Origin: Chelonoidis abingdonii
Taxonomy: Eukaryota; Chordata; Testudines; Testudinidae
Length of the DNA: 64,000 nt
NCBI RefSeq assembly: GCF_003597395.2
Contig: NC_133778.1
Location: 26,820,108 to 26,884,107, forward strand
Direction: 5' to 3'
Every line of letters begins with the position of its first letter. Within the stretch, counting starts at the first letter, position 1. Positions 35,811-47,391 of this stretch are shown here, piece after piece. A model generated the notes under the pieces. The model worked only from the letters and a program-made list of their open reading frames with translations. It had not been told where the DNA came from and did no database searches. The translations under genes and the position numbers were made by a program.

Positions 35811-36344
35811 GAAGCTACCACGGTCAGGGGAATTTGGTGCTGTGGAGGTGGCACTCTCCTCTGTCCCCCCAGAGACACATTTTGTATTTTGGCATGGGAC
35901 ACATGCCCCACACTGTGTGGAGAGCCTCTCCCTTCCACTGATTTCTGGAGTCCTGGACCTGAAGACTCCAATCTTTTTTATTCTGGGCTCCCACTTCACT
36001 TCTCCGAAGTGGATACCAGATCTACTTATGGGCAAGACAGCAGAAGGTACTTGTGGCTGACAGCCATCACCCCTTCTCTGGAAGCCCAAATACATGTATC
36101 TCACTGATACACCATTCTGGGATCACAGAGACACTAAGCCTCTCCCAAAGTACAGCCCTGGGATGACTCCTACAAGTTTTATTCATAAGGCTGATTGCTG
36201 GGCTGCTGAATATGTTAATCCTTATAACATGCTGTTTAAAAATAAAGCAACACTACACACGATCTTTGGTTGGGCACAACATAGAAGAATACAATGCTTG
36301 AGTTAATGGCAACCATAAGAAATGTCTTTTATAAGCCACCCACC

Positions 36345-36512
36345 TGAGCGACATAAATTCACTGACATAAGCGCCAGTGTGGGAAGCGCTATGTTGACGA
36401 GAGAGCTTCTCCCTTCGACATAGCTACTACCTCTTGCAGAGGTGATTTTATTGTGCCAATGGGAGAGGTCTTCACCAGATGTGCTGTAGTGCTGTATGTA
36501 TAGACAAGCCCT
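36345..36512. mobile_element. partial DNA-transposon (MITE) fragment
   Basis: 'cgacataaattcactgacat', 'aagcgctatgttgacgagag' and 'agcttctcccttcgacatag' are followed by the end tgtatagacaagccct. The terminal motif is the inverse of the one starting the element at 26537. The left end is missing or decayed. Confidence 0.5.
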
Positions 36513-37255
36513 ATGTCAGTTTTCCAACTCTTCCCCACACAGTACCTGCGTCTGCTCCTGACCACCAGCATAACCAGGGCTTAATTCTGAAGGCAAAACT
36601 TTCACTGGGTCAGCTCTGAGCTCAGTCTTTCCTGGAGTTTCTCTGCTGATTTCTGCCTGGAAGGCCCTCTGTAGCTCTGACAACACATACACATTTTATT
36701 TACAGTAAGACACAGCTGGAAACTCAGATTTATATATTTTCACACTGCAGCAAAGATCAGTTTAAAGAAAATCCACTGCTCACCTTTAAAAGTCATGGAC
36801 AAGTCACTAAAAGGGAAGAAATTCTGAGTTTGCTGTTCTGAGACAGCAGCATTTTAGGGCTAAAATGTACCTAGACATGGCCCTGCTGTGCTTGGAGACT
36901 GGGGGAAATGTACTGCTTAAGTGTCAGTGCACAAAGTGGTCTACCACTGCAGGGAGCTTGGTGAGCAATAGATCTTACTACAGTGTTAGAAACAAGCTCT
37001 CCTGCTGGATAGTTGTTTGGGATAGAGACAGAACACTATCCCCGCATCCTGTGCCCTGCACAGTTGAGGCAGAAAGGTGTGTTCTCCCTCTCCCCGTGGC
37101 TAGCATGCAGTTTAGAAGCAGTAATAGGTTTCGTGGCCACGGTAGTGTAAGAAACTATCCTCTTTGGCCTTGAATACCTTCATTAAATCCTCAGACAATT
37201 GGAATCCTGCTGAAGTGAAATGGGGTTGCCATCATAATAATTTTAACAGGAGTAC

Positions 37256-37428
37256 AGGGAGGGATAGTTCAGTGGTTTGAGCATTGGCCTGCTAAACCCA
37301 GGGTTATGAGTTCAATCCTTGAGGGGGCTACTTAGGGATCTGTGGTAAAATTGATAATTGGTCCTGTTAGTGAAGGCAGGGGGTTGGACTCAATGACCTT
37401 TCAGGGTGCCTTCCAACTCTGTGAGACA
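37256..37428 (+). repeat. tRNA-derived SINE with CR1-like tail (turtle type)
   Basis: The head has an A-box-like tagttcagtgg (37265-37275) and a B-box-like gagttcaatcc (37308-37318), marking RNA polymerase III transcription. The 3' part 'ggttggactcaatgaccttt' followed by 'ccttccaactct' is homologous to the CR1 3' end in the window (45607-45650). Such tail sharing lets a SINE use CR1 machinery. I recognise this as the abundant turtle tRNA-SINE (Cry-type) pattern; no clear target duplication was found. Confidence 0.8.
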
Positions 37429-37764
37429 GATATATCTCCATTTATTAACACTTGCTTCACCTCAAGACTCAGTGCAGTTGGCTGGGTAAGACAGCTGACT
37501 TTGATGTGAGTATAGAACCTCCAGTATTTGTACTTTCATCAAAGGACCTATTAATGTGTTATTTATTTATTTATTTGAAATGTGGGTATACATGTTGCCA
37601 CCACTTAGATTACTCTGTCTATCCAATCACCATAGCATTTTTAGGTGCTTGTTTTTGCTAACCATTTAACATACCTAGAAGAAGTCTAGTCCAGTAAGGA
37701 AAAGTTCACCTAGATGAAGGTGTGACCCGGATATCACAACTGGTGTGCCTGGTTTTTGGCACTC

Positions 37765-37865
37765 AGGTAAGTGATTTGAATTTCAGAAGTGCTAAGCACC
37801 AACCGCTCATACAGATCAGTGGGATCTGCGGAAGCTCAGCGCCTCTGAAAACCAGACTGCTCAGT
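37765..37865 (+). repeat. old dispersed repeat copy
   Basis: 'gtgatttgaatttcagaagt', 'gctaagcacc' and 'ctctgaaaaccag' fit the repeat family seen at 46990-47185 and 41855-41965. Heavily diverged. Confidence 0.35.
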
Positions 37866-38192
37866 TTGATGCTTTAAAATGGACTTGAATGCCTAAAGCT
37901 AGAACACAAGGTCTGGGAAATGTTGGCCATAATGTCTTCCATAAAATGTTAAAGAAGAGACATTCAGGGCCAGCTTGCACTCTTCCACATCATTCATCCT
38001 TAAAATGCAGGTTAGGAAGGAAGGGAAAAATAGCATTATACTGCTTGTTCCGTACTGTTTAAACAGCTAAACCTCTTCCAGCTTAGCCCTTTCCAAAGCT
38101 CTGACACCTTTGCGTGTTTGAAGAATAGCTTCTTACTTTACCTGTAAAGAACTGGATTAGAGCACTTAGTCACAAGCCCTCATTACAGATAA

Positions 38193-38243
38193 TCCAGTTC
38201 AGGCAGGATGAGTACAGTAGGGATTGTGCCTGCCTGAACTGGA
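38193..38243. repeat. 15-bp perfect inverted repeat
   Basis: tccagttcaggcagg (38193-38207) and cctgcctgaactgga (38229-38243) are exact reverse complements around a 21-nt spacer. The arms could form a stem; function unknown. Confidence 0.8.
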
Positions 38244-40305
38244 ATATCCTTCCACGCTGCTCCCTGTGCATGGAGCAAGTGCCATTAGGCTGGCTCAGAA
38301 TGCTCACCTGGCAGACCACCCTACTGTGCAGTCTGGTGTGGAAGTGGCAGAGAGCAAGACCATAGATGCTTTGGCTCCAGGAGATCAGCAGTGAGCAAGG
38401 ATTTGAGCTCTCTATAGCATGGGGTAAGCTATTGTGTGTTGCACATGGGTAAGGTGTGAGTGTAGGGGGGAGAATAAGGCTTCCTGCTCAGCCCTCTGCC
38501 CCTACACAGATGAGCAAAGTCAGTGCACAGCCTGGCACTACACGTATGTGATTAGGGTGGATATGATCAAGGGTGTAAACAGAAAATTCATAAATCAGAT
38601 ACCAAGGGGCGGGGGCAGGGGAGTAGTTAAATCTGTAGAAAGCAATTCTGTTCTGGAGATGAAATCTAAGCATGGCCAATGAAAACATGTAGTATTAACA
38701 TAGATAATCACAAGAGTACTCTACAATCCACAGGAGAAGGCTCTGATGACTCAAAAGCCGAGAAAATCATTGGTAGTCATGTGGTGATAGGAATTCAAAA
38801 GGGATTCCAATTCATAGAGAAGAAATAAAACCTCAGGAAGTAGCAAATGAAATTAATTGGTTCTTGGTATAGAACATTTACAGGAAGAAGAAAGATTATA
38901 CCTTTGTATGATTATTTAAATTACTGGAATAAATTAAAGTTTCCTGATACGTGGAAATCATGCAAACAATGCCAAAAGAGGCCTTGAGTTGGTGATATAC
39001 AAACTGAGGCTGGAGTGGATTGGATTAATCCTATCCCAGAACTGAGGACAACATGGAATCGATCTGATTGAGCTTTGATTCTTCTGCTTCTACTGATGAA
39101 TAAATTAAAATAGGGCTGTTTGGAAACAACCTTTTCCGAACAGGTAAACTTCTATCCTTTTGGTATTTTCTTGGTTACTGTGAAATAAATAGTGTCAGAG
39201 TTAGAATTCTATTATGATGTTATTCTCTGATATTTTAAATAGAATTTCAATTGGATGTCATCGTCTCTTCTTTTTGGTAGTATTTTTGTGCATTACTAAA
39301 TAGCGACTGTGGCTGCATGTCAAGGACGAATGATCTATCTGCGTGTTGTTCTTGATTCTTTCATAAGTTCTGCATAAGTCCACTGGAAGTTTATTGCAGG
39401 AGGGGGGCCATTGTTTATGAACTGCTTTTGTATCCTTCAGAATGAAAGGCACTATCAGAGCCTTATTTTATTTATGGGTTTGAAATAAGGACTAAATCCT
39501 CTCTATATTTTAAATCAGGGATATTTCTTACAATGCATAACTATTTGTTCCATAGGCAATGCCGTTACATCCCTTCAACTGGTCTCTCTTGGTTTCTGTC
39601 GGAGGACCCATAGCTCCAGAAACCTGTAGACTAATAGATCCCTTGTAGTGCTTCCAAACCTAGGTACTAACTTAAACTAGTCAAAAAATTCCAAGAGGAA
39701 TTTCCACTGAAGCACAGAGGTGGTTCTGTGACTTGCATATTTCAGAGAACTTAGTTATACTATGCATAATTATTCTAGGAAGTTATCCTTTCAAAATTAG
39801 AAGAGAAAGCAGGTAATTACAACTGCAATATTAAAGTACTTAATGTCTGTCTAACATATTGGTACCAAGTCAGATGCTGTATTTCCAAGCTTTTCAGCTT
39901 CTGTAAGGAAGATCTTTAATATTTGGACACTACTGTTACAGATCCAATAACAACACATATGTTCTTAGGTACAAAAGGAAATGAGCCTTAAAAAGAGGCT
40001 GGTGTAATACAGAATTGTTTCTGTTTTCAACTCTCTTCCAATTACTCTTTTTCCATCCTCTTTCTGTTTAACTTTTTGTTTCTATAGTTTAAAAAAAACA
40101 AAACACATACCTACTTAGTTTGAATCCTATATGTTTGGGTGTGAAATGCACATCAAAAAACTGGTTCTTTATAATGGAATATAGAGCCATAGTCTGAGTC
40201 AACATTATCACCGTCTGATATGAGATGACTTAGTATACAGCACCACCATTCTTCATGGAAAGGTGTCAAATCACAAAACCACCAATGCTCACATTAGCTG
40301 GCACT

Positions 40306-40502
40306 CAAGTGTCAGAGGGGTAGCCGTGTTAGTCTGGATCTGAAAAAGCAGCAAAGAATCCTGTGGCACCTTATAGACTAACAGAAGTATTGAAGCATGA
40401 ATTTTCGTGGGTGAATACATCCGACAAAGTGGGTATTCACTCACGAAAGCTCATGCTCCAATACTTCTGCTAGTCTATAAGGTGCCACAAGACTCTTTGC
40501 TG
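40306..40502 (+). mobile_element. 197-bp palindromic SINE-like element with 14-bp target duplication
   Basis: It starts caagtgtcagaggggtagcc with gtagccgtgttagtctgg inside. Most of it is a large hairpin: arm 40348-40418 against arm 40433-40503, about 71 nt each with about ten mismatches. The identical 14 bases cattagctggcact flank it at 40292-40305 and 40503-40516. A 14-bp duplication is typical of target-primed (LINE-driven) insertion rather than hAT or mariner transposition. The family is abundant in turtles as I recall; I do not have a firm name for it. Confidence 0.85.
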
Positions 40503-40890
40503 CATTAGCTGGCACTGAACAGCTACAGGGACCAAATTTCTCTTTCACTTAGAGGTGGTCTCTCCAAGGGCCAATCCAATGTCCAATGATAGTAATGGAA
40601 AGACTACCATTGTCTTCAGTGGCCATTGGCGCAGGCCTCAAACCAGGGAGGGAAACTGGCAGGGATGGGCAGCATAGGCAAATCTTCTCGTGCTGTCTGT
40701 TCTGTGGATAAACAGTGGGCTTCAGGCCCCACAATTTTCAGTCAAGCACCTTTCATGAGCTTTAAATGCTCTGCAAATTAATTAGTTTTTAAGTGCATTG
40801 AGATTCCAAACACCTGTTCTATATTCATTAAGGAAAACAGAGCTGGAAGAAGTTGAGAGAAATTCAGAGGCATATGTATTAAAGACTGCT

Positions 40891-40914
40891 GAGAGAGAGA
40901 GAGAGAGAGAGAGA
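40891..40914. repeat. (GA)n microsatellite
   Basis: Twelve uninterrupted GA units. Confidence 0.95.
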
Positions 40915-41854
40915 CTTGGAAAAAAGCAGGATTTTTTTAGGAGAAGAGGCCCAAAATCTAAACTAGAATTTAGATGAAAATTTTGAGCTTGTGTAATATT
41001 TTGAAAAAAGGTAGCATTTCATTCAAAGCCTCTCTTCAGCTAACTATGTTTAGCTTCTTCTGTGCTTAATAGCTGCCATTTTGGTTGCTTTTCCTTCAAA
41101 AATAATCTGCAAATTGCTCACCCGGGATAACCTCTGGTTGATACTCTTGTTCATGAGAAGCAAAGAGGAGTAGGGGGAAGGGAGGCAGGACGTTATTCAT
41201 ATGTATGGTGGTAAATATCACTTTCAGCTCATTGTTATACTTATGTGACATGACATGTTCATATGACTCAAATGTGCTATTTTTTTATAGCACGTAGTAA
41301 ATGTGAAGTTGTGACTGGTGTGAGATAGAGCTGTGCCAGATCCCCTGCAAATGTGTCATGTAATTTTATTTTGAGACTGAAAGGTCTTGGATGACAGCCC
41401 TGTATTTCCAGCAAATTTATTCCATTTATCTAGGGTGAGATATCCCCATGGGTCAAACGCTGCCCCCTTTTTTGTTTGATTCTTACTGACATGACATTTG
41501 CTTTCATCACAGAACATAAGCAGAGAATGTAAATGAGTCCTGAAGCTGTAAAATAATTTGCAGCATGAGGGAGAGTCCCTTTCTTAAACAGAACACACCA
41601 GATCCTCTGTGATATCAACTGAAGTCCACGGAACTATGCCGATGTACCTCAGCTGAGGAGATGGCCTAGTGAGAGTCAGATTTGGATCATGGCTTCTGTT
41701 GCTATGAAGTAGCCTCTCTAAAAGCCCAATCCTGCTCCCATGAAATTCATGCCAGAAATCTCACTGATATCGATAGGGCAAGATTGGGCCCTTATTCATT
41801 ATTAATATGGTGATCAGTACCAGAGTATGATAAATACTTCAAGCTGGGCCCAAA

Positions 41855-41965
41855 AAGTTATCTTAAAGGGACCTGAGTTTTCAGAACAGTGTTGCTGAGC
41901 ACTCTGAAACCAGGCTTCTTTAAGTCATTAAAGTCGGGGCACTAAAATTACTTTTCACTTGAAAG
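41855..41965 (+). repeat. old dispersed repeat copy
   Basis: 'cttaaagggacctgagttt', 'tgctgagcactctgaaacca' and 'ggcttctttaa' run in the same order as at 47070-47140. Diverged copy of the family at 46990-47185. Confidence 0.5.
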
Positions 41966-42323
41966 TGTAGGCCATGGTTTTTATTCTTGTCAATACAGTG
42001 AACTGATTAATACTAACAGACTACACCCATAAACACAATGTATGTTTCTATTCTTGGTTAATCAGTTCTGACACAATTAAATAAAAGACAGTGTTGCTGT
42101 CAAACAAACAAAAAATTAGAAAGCAATGTAAGGTCAGTTCAATAGAATTGGAGAGGAAGGCTTTTGAAATTAATCTCCGAAGTGTCCCTTGCCTATAACA
42201 CCTTTATTTTATGTTCATAGCTTTAAAAGAAAGCTATTTATATTTAACCTCTTATGATTTCTGGGAATCATTTTATTGTAATGACAGTTAGTCCAATTAA
42301 AGGTGGATTGCAATGGCTGTATC

Positions 42324-42645
42324 CAGGGGCAGCTCCAAGCCCCAGCACGCCAAGCACGTGCTTGGGGCAGCATGCCGCAGGGGCGCTCTGCCGGTCGCCG
42401 GGAGGGCAGCAGGCTGGCTGCCTTCGGCGGCTTGCCTGCGGAGGGTCCGTTGGTCCTACGGCTCCGGTCGACCTCCCGCAGGCGTGCCTGGGGAGGGTCC
42501 GCTCTACCGAAGCCGCGGGACCAGTGGACCCGCTGCAGGCACGCATGTGGGAGGTTGACCGGAGCCACAGGACCGGCGACCGACAGAAAGCCCACTGTGG
42601 CATGCCACTGTGTTTGGGGCGGCGAAATGTCTAGAGCCGCCCCTG
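42324..42645. mobile_element. hAT-type non-autonomous element, 322 bp, with 8-bp target duplication
   Basis: Terminal inverted repeats caggggcagctcca and (reverse complement of the right end) caggggcggctcta differ at two of 14 positions. The flanks gctgtatc (42316-42323) and gctgtacc (42646-42653) are an 8-bp target duplication with one change. The GC-rich interior gives overlapping open frames on both strands, none with a transposase motif. Confidence 0.87.
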
Positions 42646-43845
42646 GCTGTACCATACAATACTGGCTTTGATTAGTTGTTTTCTATTTGTTGTCATAAAA
42701 AAAAGAAAATGCAAACAGCCAGTTAGAGCGTTTAGTTCACTTAGCCCACGTTGAGCTGAGTACTATTTGTGTTTACAGCACCAGTTGTTTCCAAAATCAG
42801 TAAAAATGGAGTTCAGATTTAACACATTGAAATGTATATTCAAACTCTCTTGTTTTCAGGGAAGTAAATCTGTAGTACGTAGCCAGATTCTCTCTGCAAT
42901 GGAATTTCTATGGTGCAAATCAGATTAAAAATTTGCAATCAGGATTTTGTCTATTGTATTGGGTAGAAGAGAAATAGATGTCTTTACTAGCATCTAATTT
43001 TCAAAATTTGAACTAGCTTATTTATGCTTAATATATTGGATAATATGATGCTGCTGCCTTAAACATGGCGTACTCCTTATGCTACTATGTAACAAACATA
43101 CATTTTGGGCCTGCTTCTCCACTGTCTTTTACCTGTGGGAGTCCATTTAGGGCCCAATTCTGCAACTGATAGCATGCAGGCAAAAGTCAGTAGGACTCTT
43201 AGAGCAGGAACGCTCATGCATAATCAGCTTCAGGGTCAGGGCGAGTGAGAGCAACATAAGTTAAAATGTTGCCATTCTGTTTGGTAGCGTTTTACACCCA
43301 CACATACTTTATTTTGCACTGGTGTTAACAACTACTCGAGGTGTAAGGCAGTGGAGAATCGGTCCCCCAATGTACACAGTAATGAAAGTAAACAGTAATC
43401 GTACTTAACAGGCTGTACTGGAATTCTAAAGCAATACAAATACTGAGCATATCGACTCGGTTCAAGGTATTATATTTGTAATAATGGCACTGATGCTAAT
43501 TTGGCATTTATTTTTTTCATATTTGTGCTGTTAAAGGGTATTGGGAAATAGTCTGAACACCAGTGTGGATCTTGGTTTCAGCGGAGTTATGCCACATATA
43601 AACAGTGGGGTGAAATATCAGAATCTGGCTCAGAGGACAATCTGCTTTGGAAACTGTAAAAACTGTCTCACTTAAATTGGCTCTGAGTTTTTATTTTTAC
43701 AGGGGTGAAACTAGAGATCTACCACTGGGGTTAGTGCACCAAACTGTGATAAACACCCACTGATCCCATCCATGTGACACAAAGGCCTTAGTTCTCCGCT
43801 CCTGTCAGGGGTATCTGTGTTGGAATACAGTATTTATTGCCAGTG

Positions 43846-44034
43846 TGTCCACCTTTCTGCGGGGCAGGCAGTGTCTTGATGTGGTCAGAATAGCAAGGAA
43901 GATAGATCACTTTGGCAGCAGCATCAGGTGTGGACAAGGAACAGCCATTGCTTGGGAGAGGCTACGTTACATCCAGGCACTTACTTTTTAAGGCTTTTTT
44001 AAAAAAAAATGACAAGATTTTATTTCAGTAACAA
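43846..44034. repeat. duplicated segment, copy A
   Basis: About 189 bp starting tgtccacctttctgcggggc, ending in a T/A-rich run and 'agtaacaa'. It matches 47204-47391 closely over its full length with only scattered substitutions and small indels (I estimate about 90% identity by eye). The shared part includes 'cagtgtcttgatgtggtcag' and 'ggctacgttacatccaggca'. Either two copies of one dispersed repeat or a local duplication. Confidence 0.9.
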
Positions 44035-44293
44035 TGGTCTGTATTAGAAAACAGTATTTTGAAGACACCATTCTGCCATGTAGCTGAATTATAACCACAG
44101 AAGATAGTGATTTCTCTCTCACTCCAAGAAATAAGTTGAGTCCACCACCATTATTATTCCCTATGTAAGGAAGAAATGTCTAACTGGGTGTGGGTAGGGG
44201 GAGAAGATGGTACAGAGGGCCTTATCTGTCCGGGAAGGACCAGAAATGCATTAAGGTTATCCCAGTCCTTGTGCGAATAAGAAATTACTAGAC

Positions 44294-44628
44294 CAGGGGT
44301 CGGCAACCTCTGGCACATGGCTCACTAGGGTAAGCACCTTGGCGGGCCAGGTCAGTTTGTTTACCTGCCGTGTCAGCAGGTTCGGCCGATCGCAGCTCCT
44401 ACTGGCCGCGGTTCGCTGTCCCAGGCCCATGGGGGCAGCAGGAAGCGGCGCGGGCCGAGGGATGTGCTGGCCACAGCTTCCTGCCACTCCCATTGGCCTG
44501 GGACGGTGAACCGTGGCCAGTGGGAGCCACGATCGGCCGAACCTGCTGATGCGGCAGGTAAACAAACTGGCCCGGCCCACCAGGGTGCTTACTCATGTGA
44601 GCCGTGTGCCAGAGGTTGCCAACCCCTG
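44294..44628. mobile_element. hAT-type foldback element, 335 bp, with 8-bp target duplication
   Basis: The left end caggggtcggcaacctctgg and the reverse complement of the right end (caggggttggcaacctctgg) differ at one base; the inverted repeats extend inward over most of the element, so it can fold into one long hairpin. The flanks tactagac (44286-44293) and gaatagac (44629-44636) agree at six of eight positions, as for an old hAT insertion. No transposase. Related shorter pieces may lie at 8577 and 60905. Confidence 0.87.
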
Positions 44629-44734
44629 GAATAGACTATTGTGTCACTCTTCAATTAGGGTTGGTATGCATGGGATCAATGGAACTCTTATCAAATTGTG
44701 TCAAGGGGGAAAACACACTGATTAATAAACACAT

Positions 44735-45290
44735 CAGTGAGATAGCTTCTGTATTATTATTAAACATTTATTATAATGTAGGCTCAAAAGCCCAGTCCCT
44801 GTGCTGGACGTTGTACAGAGAGAAAGAGACAATATCTGCTGAGAGCAGCATAGACACTTGGATAAGAAGCATCCTTATTGGGAAGTGCCACTTTCAAAGC
44901 CTCATATAACTCTTCCCCCTATTTTTATCCTCCCTTGACCAGTTTCTATTGCTCATGTCCCCTTGGCTCCACAGTCCTGCCTGCCCCTCCGTCAATGTCT
45001 TGACACAGTCACCTCTGAAAACTCCTTTTTCCATGGGATCCCTTGTGTACGGTGCAAACCTCTCTCGGTTCATTCCCAAGACCTGTACCCTGTCCACATT
45101 TGTTTGTCTTAAAGATCCACCTTTGCCATGCTGCTTGCAGTGAATCAAGTTGATTTGTATATAAATTGCCTATTATTGTCCCCTTTCCCCTAAACCCTTT
45201 CTACTTGTCTGCCCTTAGACTGTGAGCTCCTTGGAGCAGGGACCATACTTCCTGTCCTATTTCACAGTATCCTAAATAATCACTACATAA
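44735..45290. repeat. old interspersed repeat fragments (L2/MIR-like)
   Basis: 'attattattaaacatttatt', 'gcccagtccctgtgctggac', and later 'gactgtgagctccttggagc' then 'agggaccatacttcctgtcc' are phrases of ancient amniote LINE/SINE 3' regions. Degraded, ends not defined. The open frames here are accidental. Confidence 0.4.
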
Positions 45291-45329
45291 TAGCACCTTC
45301 CAACTGGGTCTGAGTTACCGCAGAGAATT

Positions 45330-45668
45330 CTTTCCTGGGTGCTGGCTGCTGAGTCTTGCCCATATGGTCAGGGTTTAGCTGATCGCCATATTTGGGGTCG
45401 AGAAGGAATTTTCCTCCAGGGCAGATTGGCAGAGGCCCTGGGAGTTTTTCACCTTCCTCTGCAGCGTGGGGCATGGGTCACTTGCTGGAAGATTCTCTGC
45501 AGCTTAAGGTCTTCAAACCACAGTTTGAGGACTTCAGTAACTCAGACATAGGTTAGAGGTTTGTTACAGGAGTGGGTGGGTAAGATTCTGTGGCCTGCAT
45601 TGTGCAGGAGGTCAGACTAGATGAACATAATGGTCCCTTCTGACCTTAAAGTCTATGAGTCTATGAGG
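45330..45668 (+). repeat. CR1 LINE 3' end
   Basis: 'gagaaggaattttcctccag', 'ctctgcagcgtggggcatgg' and 'ggaggtcagactagatgaac', then 'cccttctgaccttaaagtc', ending with the short tandem tctatgagtctatgag. The last is the characteristic CR1 tail of tandem octamer-like units in place of poly-A. 5'-truncated, as most CR1 copies are. Confidence 0.85.
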
Positions 45669-46989
45669 TGTGCATGGCTTTGTGATTTGAAAAATCTGCC
45701 TCTGTGCTTGCATTTCAGAGCAGACACTGTCTAGTTCCTGAAAACTCACTAGTCCATTTTTCAAATTAGAATCTGGCCCTTTATCTTTGTTTGTAGGGTG
45801 ACTGCTTGTTGACTAAATGTATGGAAATGAGCTTCCTATGAGCTCTTGCAACAAATTAGTTATGGAACAAACCCTGGTTCCTTTGGAAGTCAGAAGCTAC
45901 TGAGCAACCTATAATCAAGGTTCTCCTAATGCTGTTTTAAATAGACCCATTATCATAGGAGCATCCTCCCGAAAGCCTTCAGACTTCATTACCCCGTTAG
46001 AAAAATTAACATATCTTAGCTGATAAGCTCCTGGTAATTTCAAAAATTTGCAATAATACTGATGCTGAAACTTCTCCAAAACCTGCTCTCTCATTAAAGG
46101 TGATTTGCACCATGAAGGAAATATATAAATAGAGAAACTATAATTAAAGTGCCACATTATCTTATTCTAAAGTTTAGATTATCTTGAAACTAAATACACA
46201 GTATTATCATTAGGACTTTTACTGAGGAATTTTTCTGATTTCATTAGCATAAGTTAAATCTTTTTAACTAGTGAATTTCAAGGCTAAGTTTTGTATTTAA
46301 GGTCTGTTATTTGTTTAAATTAAGCTAGGAGAAATCTCTTCAGGGTCTGGATTGTCTTTGTTGTACAAAAAATTTAGTAATTCCAAAATAGATAATGCAA
46401 AAAATGTAAAAAACAATAAATCAGTGACAAAGTGATGCCAGCTTGTGCCAAAAGGTGAATTTGTAACACAGAATAGAAGATGAACAGAAGAAATGTATAA
46501 ATGTTGGAGGATCAGGGGAAATCGTGTCTTGTTTTTGCTGTCTTTTCACTTGTGAGAACAACTAAAACTCAGATAAAGCTCTTCTAATACTGATAAAATT
46601 GAGGCAAATGTACTGTTCCTTGAGCGCGAGTTTAACAGCTGAAAAATGTCATTATTTTATTTATATCTGGGTGTAGCGTTAAACCATGCTGGACAGTTGG
46701 ATAGCTGTGCCAAACCAGTTATAGGTGCCTGAAGGGCTCAGGCTAGTACAATACAGAATACGTAGTCTGATACCCCACAAAAATACTGAGTGATGAGTCA
46801 TCATAGTTGGTGATGAGGTGGTTTTCTGAAGAAGGAGAATTGGAGGTCTTTATATGCATGCTTTCAGAGGCTGCTTTGGTGAGTGGGTCGCACAGAAGGT
46901 CAGAATTTGAGAGAAAGGAGTGACAACTGGCAGATCAGAGGGGTTGAAGGCAGAGGTGTATTAGGGACCCTTATTATGAAGTATCTTAA

Positions 46990-47185
46990 AGGCGAAACTT
47001 AGGCTGAGATTTTCAAAAGTGATGTGGCTACTTTGCGTGCCTCAGTTTTTGGGAGCTTAATTTCAGTCCCCTTAAAGGGACTTGATATTTTGACAGCAGG
47101 TGCTCAGCACTTTCTGAAATTTAGGCTTCTTTTAAGGCATTTCCAGTTGGGCACTGAAAACCTGAAAGCCTCAAAATCACTGTTT
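46990..47185 (+). repeat. old dispersed repeat ('gattttcaaaagtg' family)
   Basis: 'ggctgagattttcaaaagtg', 'gtgcctcagtttttgggagc', 'aggtgctcagcactttctga' and 'gggcactgaaaacctgaaag' are phrases I know from an ancient repeat in reptile genomes. Copies of lower quality are at 19435, 37765 and 41855. It abuts copy B of the duplicated segment. Confidence 0.5.
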
Positions 47186-47203
47186 GCTTCTGGAAAATCT
47201 TGA

Positions 47204-47391
47204 TGTCCACCTTTCTGCGGGGCAGGCAGTGTCTTGATGTGGTCAGAATAGCAAGGAAGAGAGATCTTTTTGGCAGCAGCATAAGGTGTGGACCAGGAAC
47301 AGCCATTACTCGGGGAAGGCTACGTTACATCCAGGCACTTTCTTCTGAGTCTTTTAAAAAAAAAAATGGCAAGATTTTATTTTAGTAACAA
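47204..47391. repeat. duplicated segment, copy B
   Basis: Second copy of 43846-44034, same orientation, 3,358 bp downstream. The sequences flanking the two copies are different, so the repeat unit itself is bounded near the stated ends. The A/T-rich 3' side (aaaaaaaaaaatggcaagat) could be a retroposed tail region. Confidence 0.9.

Noticed and set aside
35796..36107. Overlapping frames of about 70-115 aa on both strands
   Set aside because: No domain, no splice context, and both strands open over the same bases; considered accidental.
37256..37330. Functional tRNA gene
   Set aside because: Only the A- and B-box-like motifs remain; the cloverleaf arms do not close and the sequence continues into a SINE body and CR1-like tail.
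42215..42671. Several 81-146 aa frames on both strands
   Set aside because: They lie in or across the 322-bp hAT element, overlap mutually, and have no transposase or other domain.
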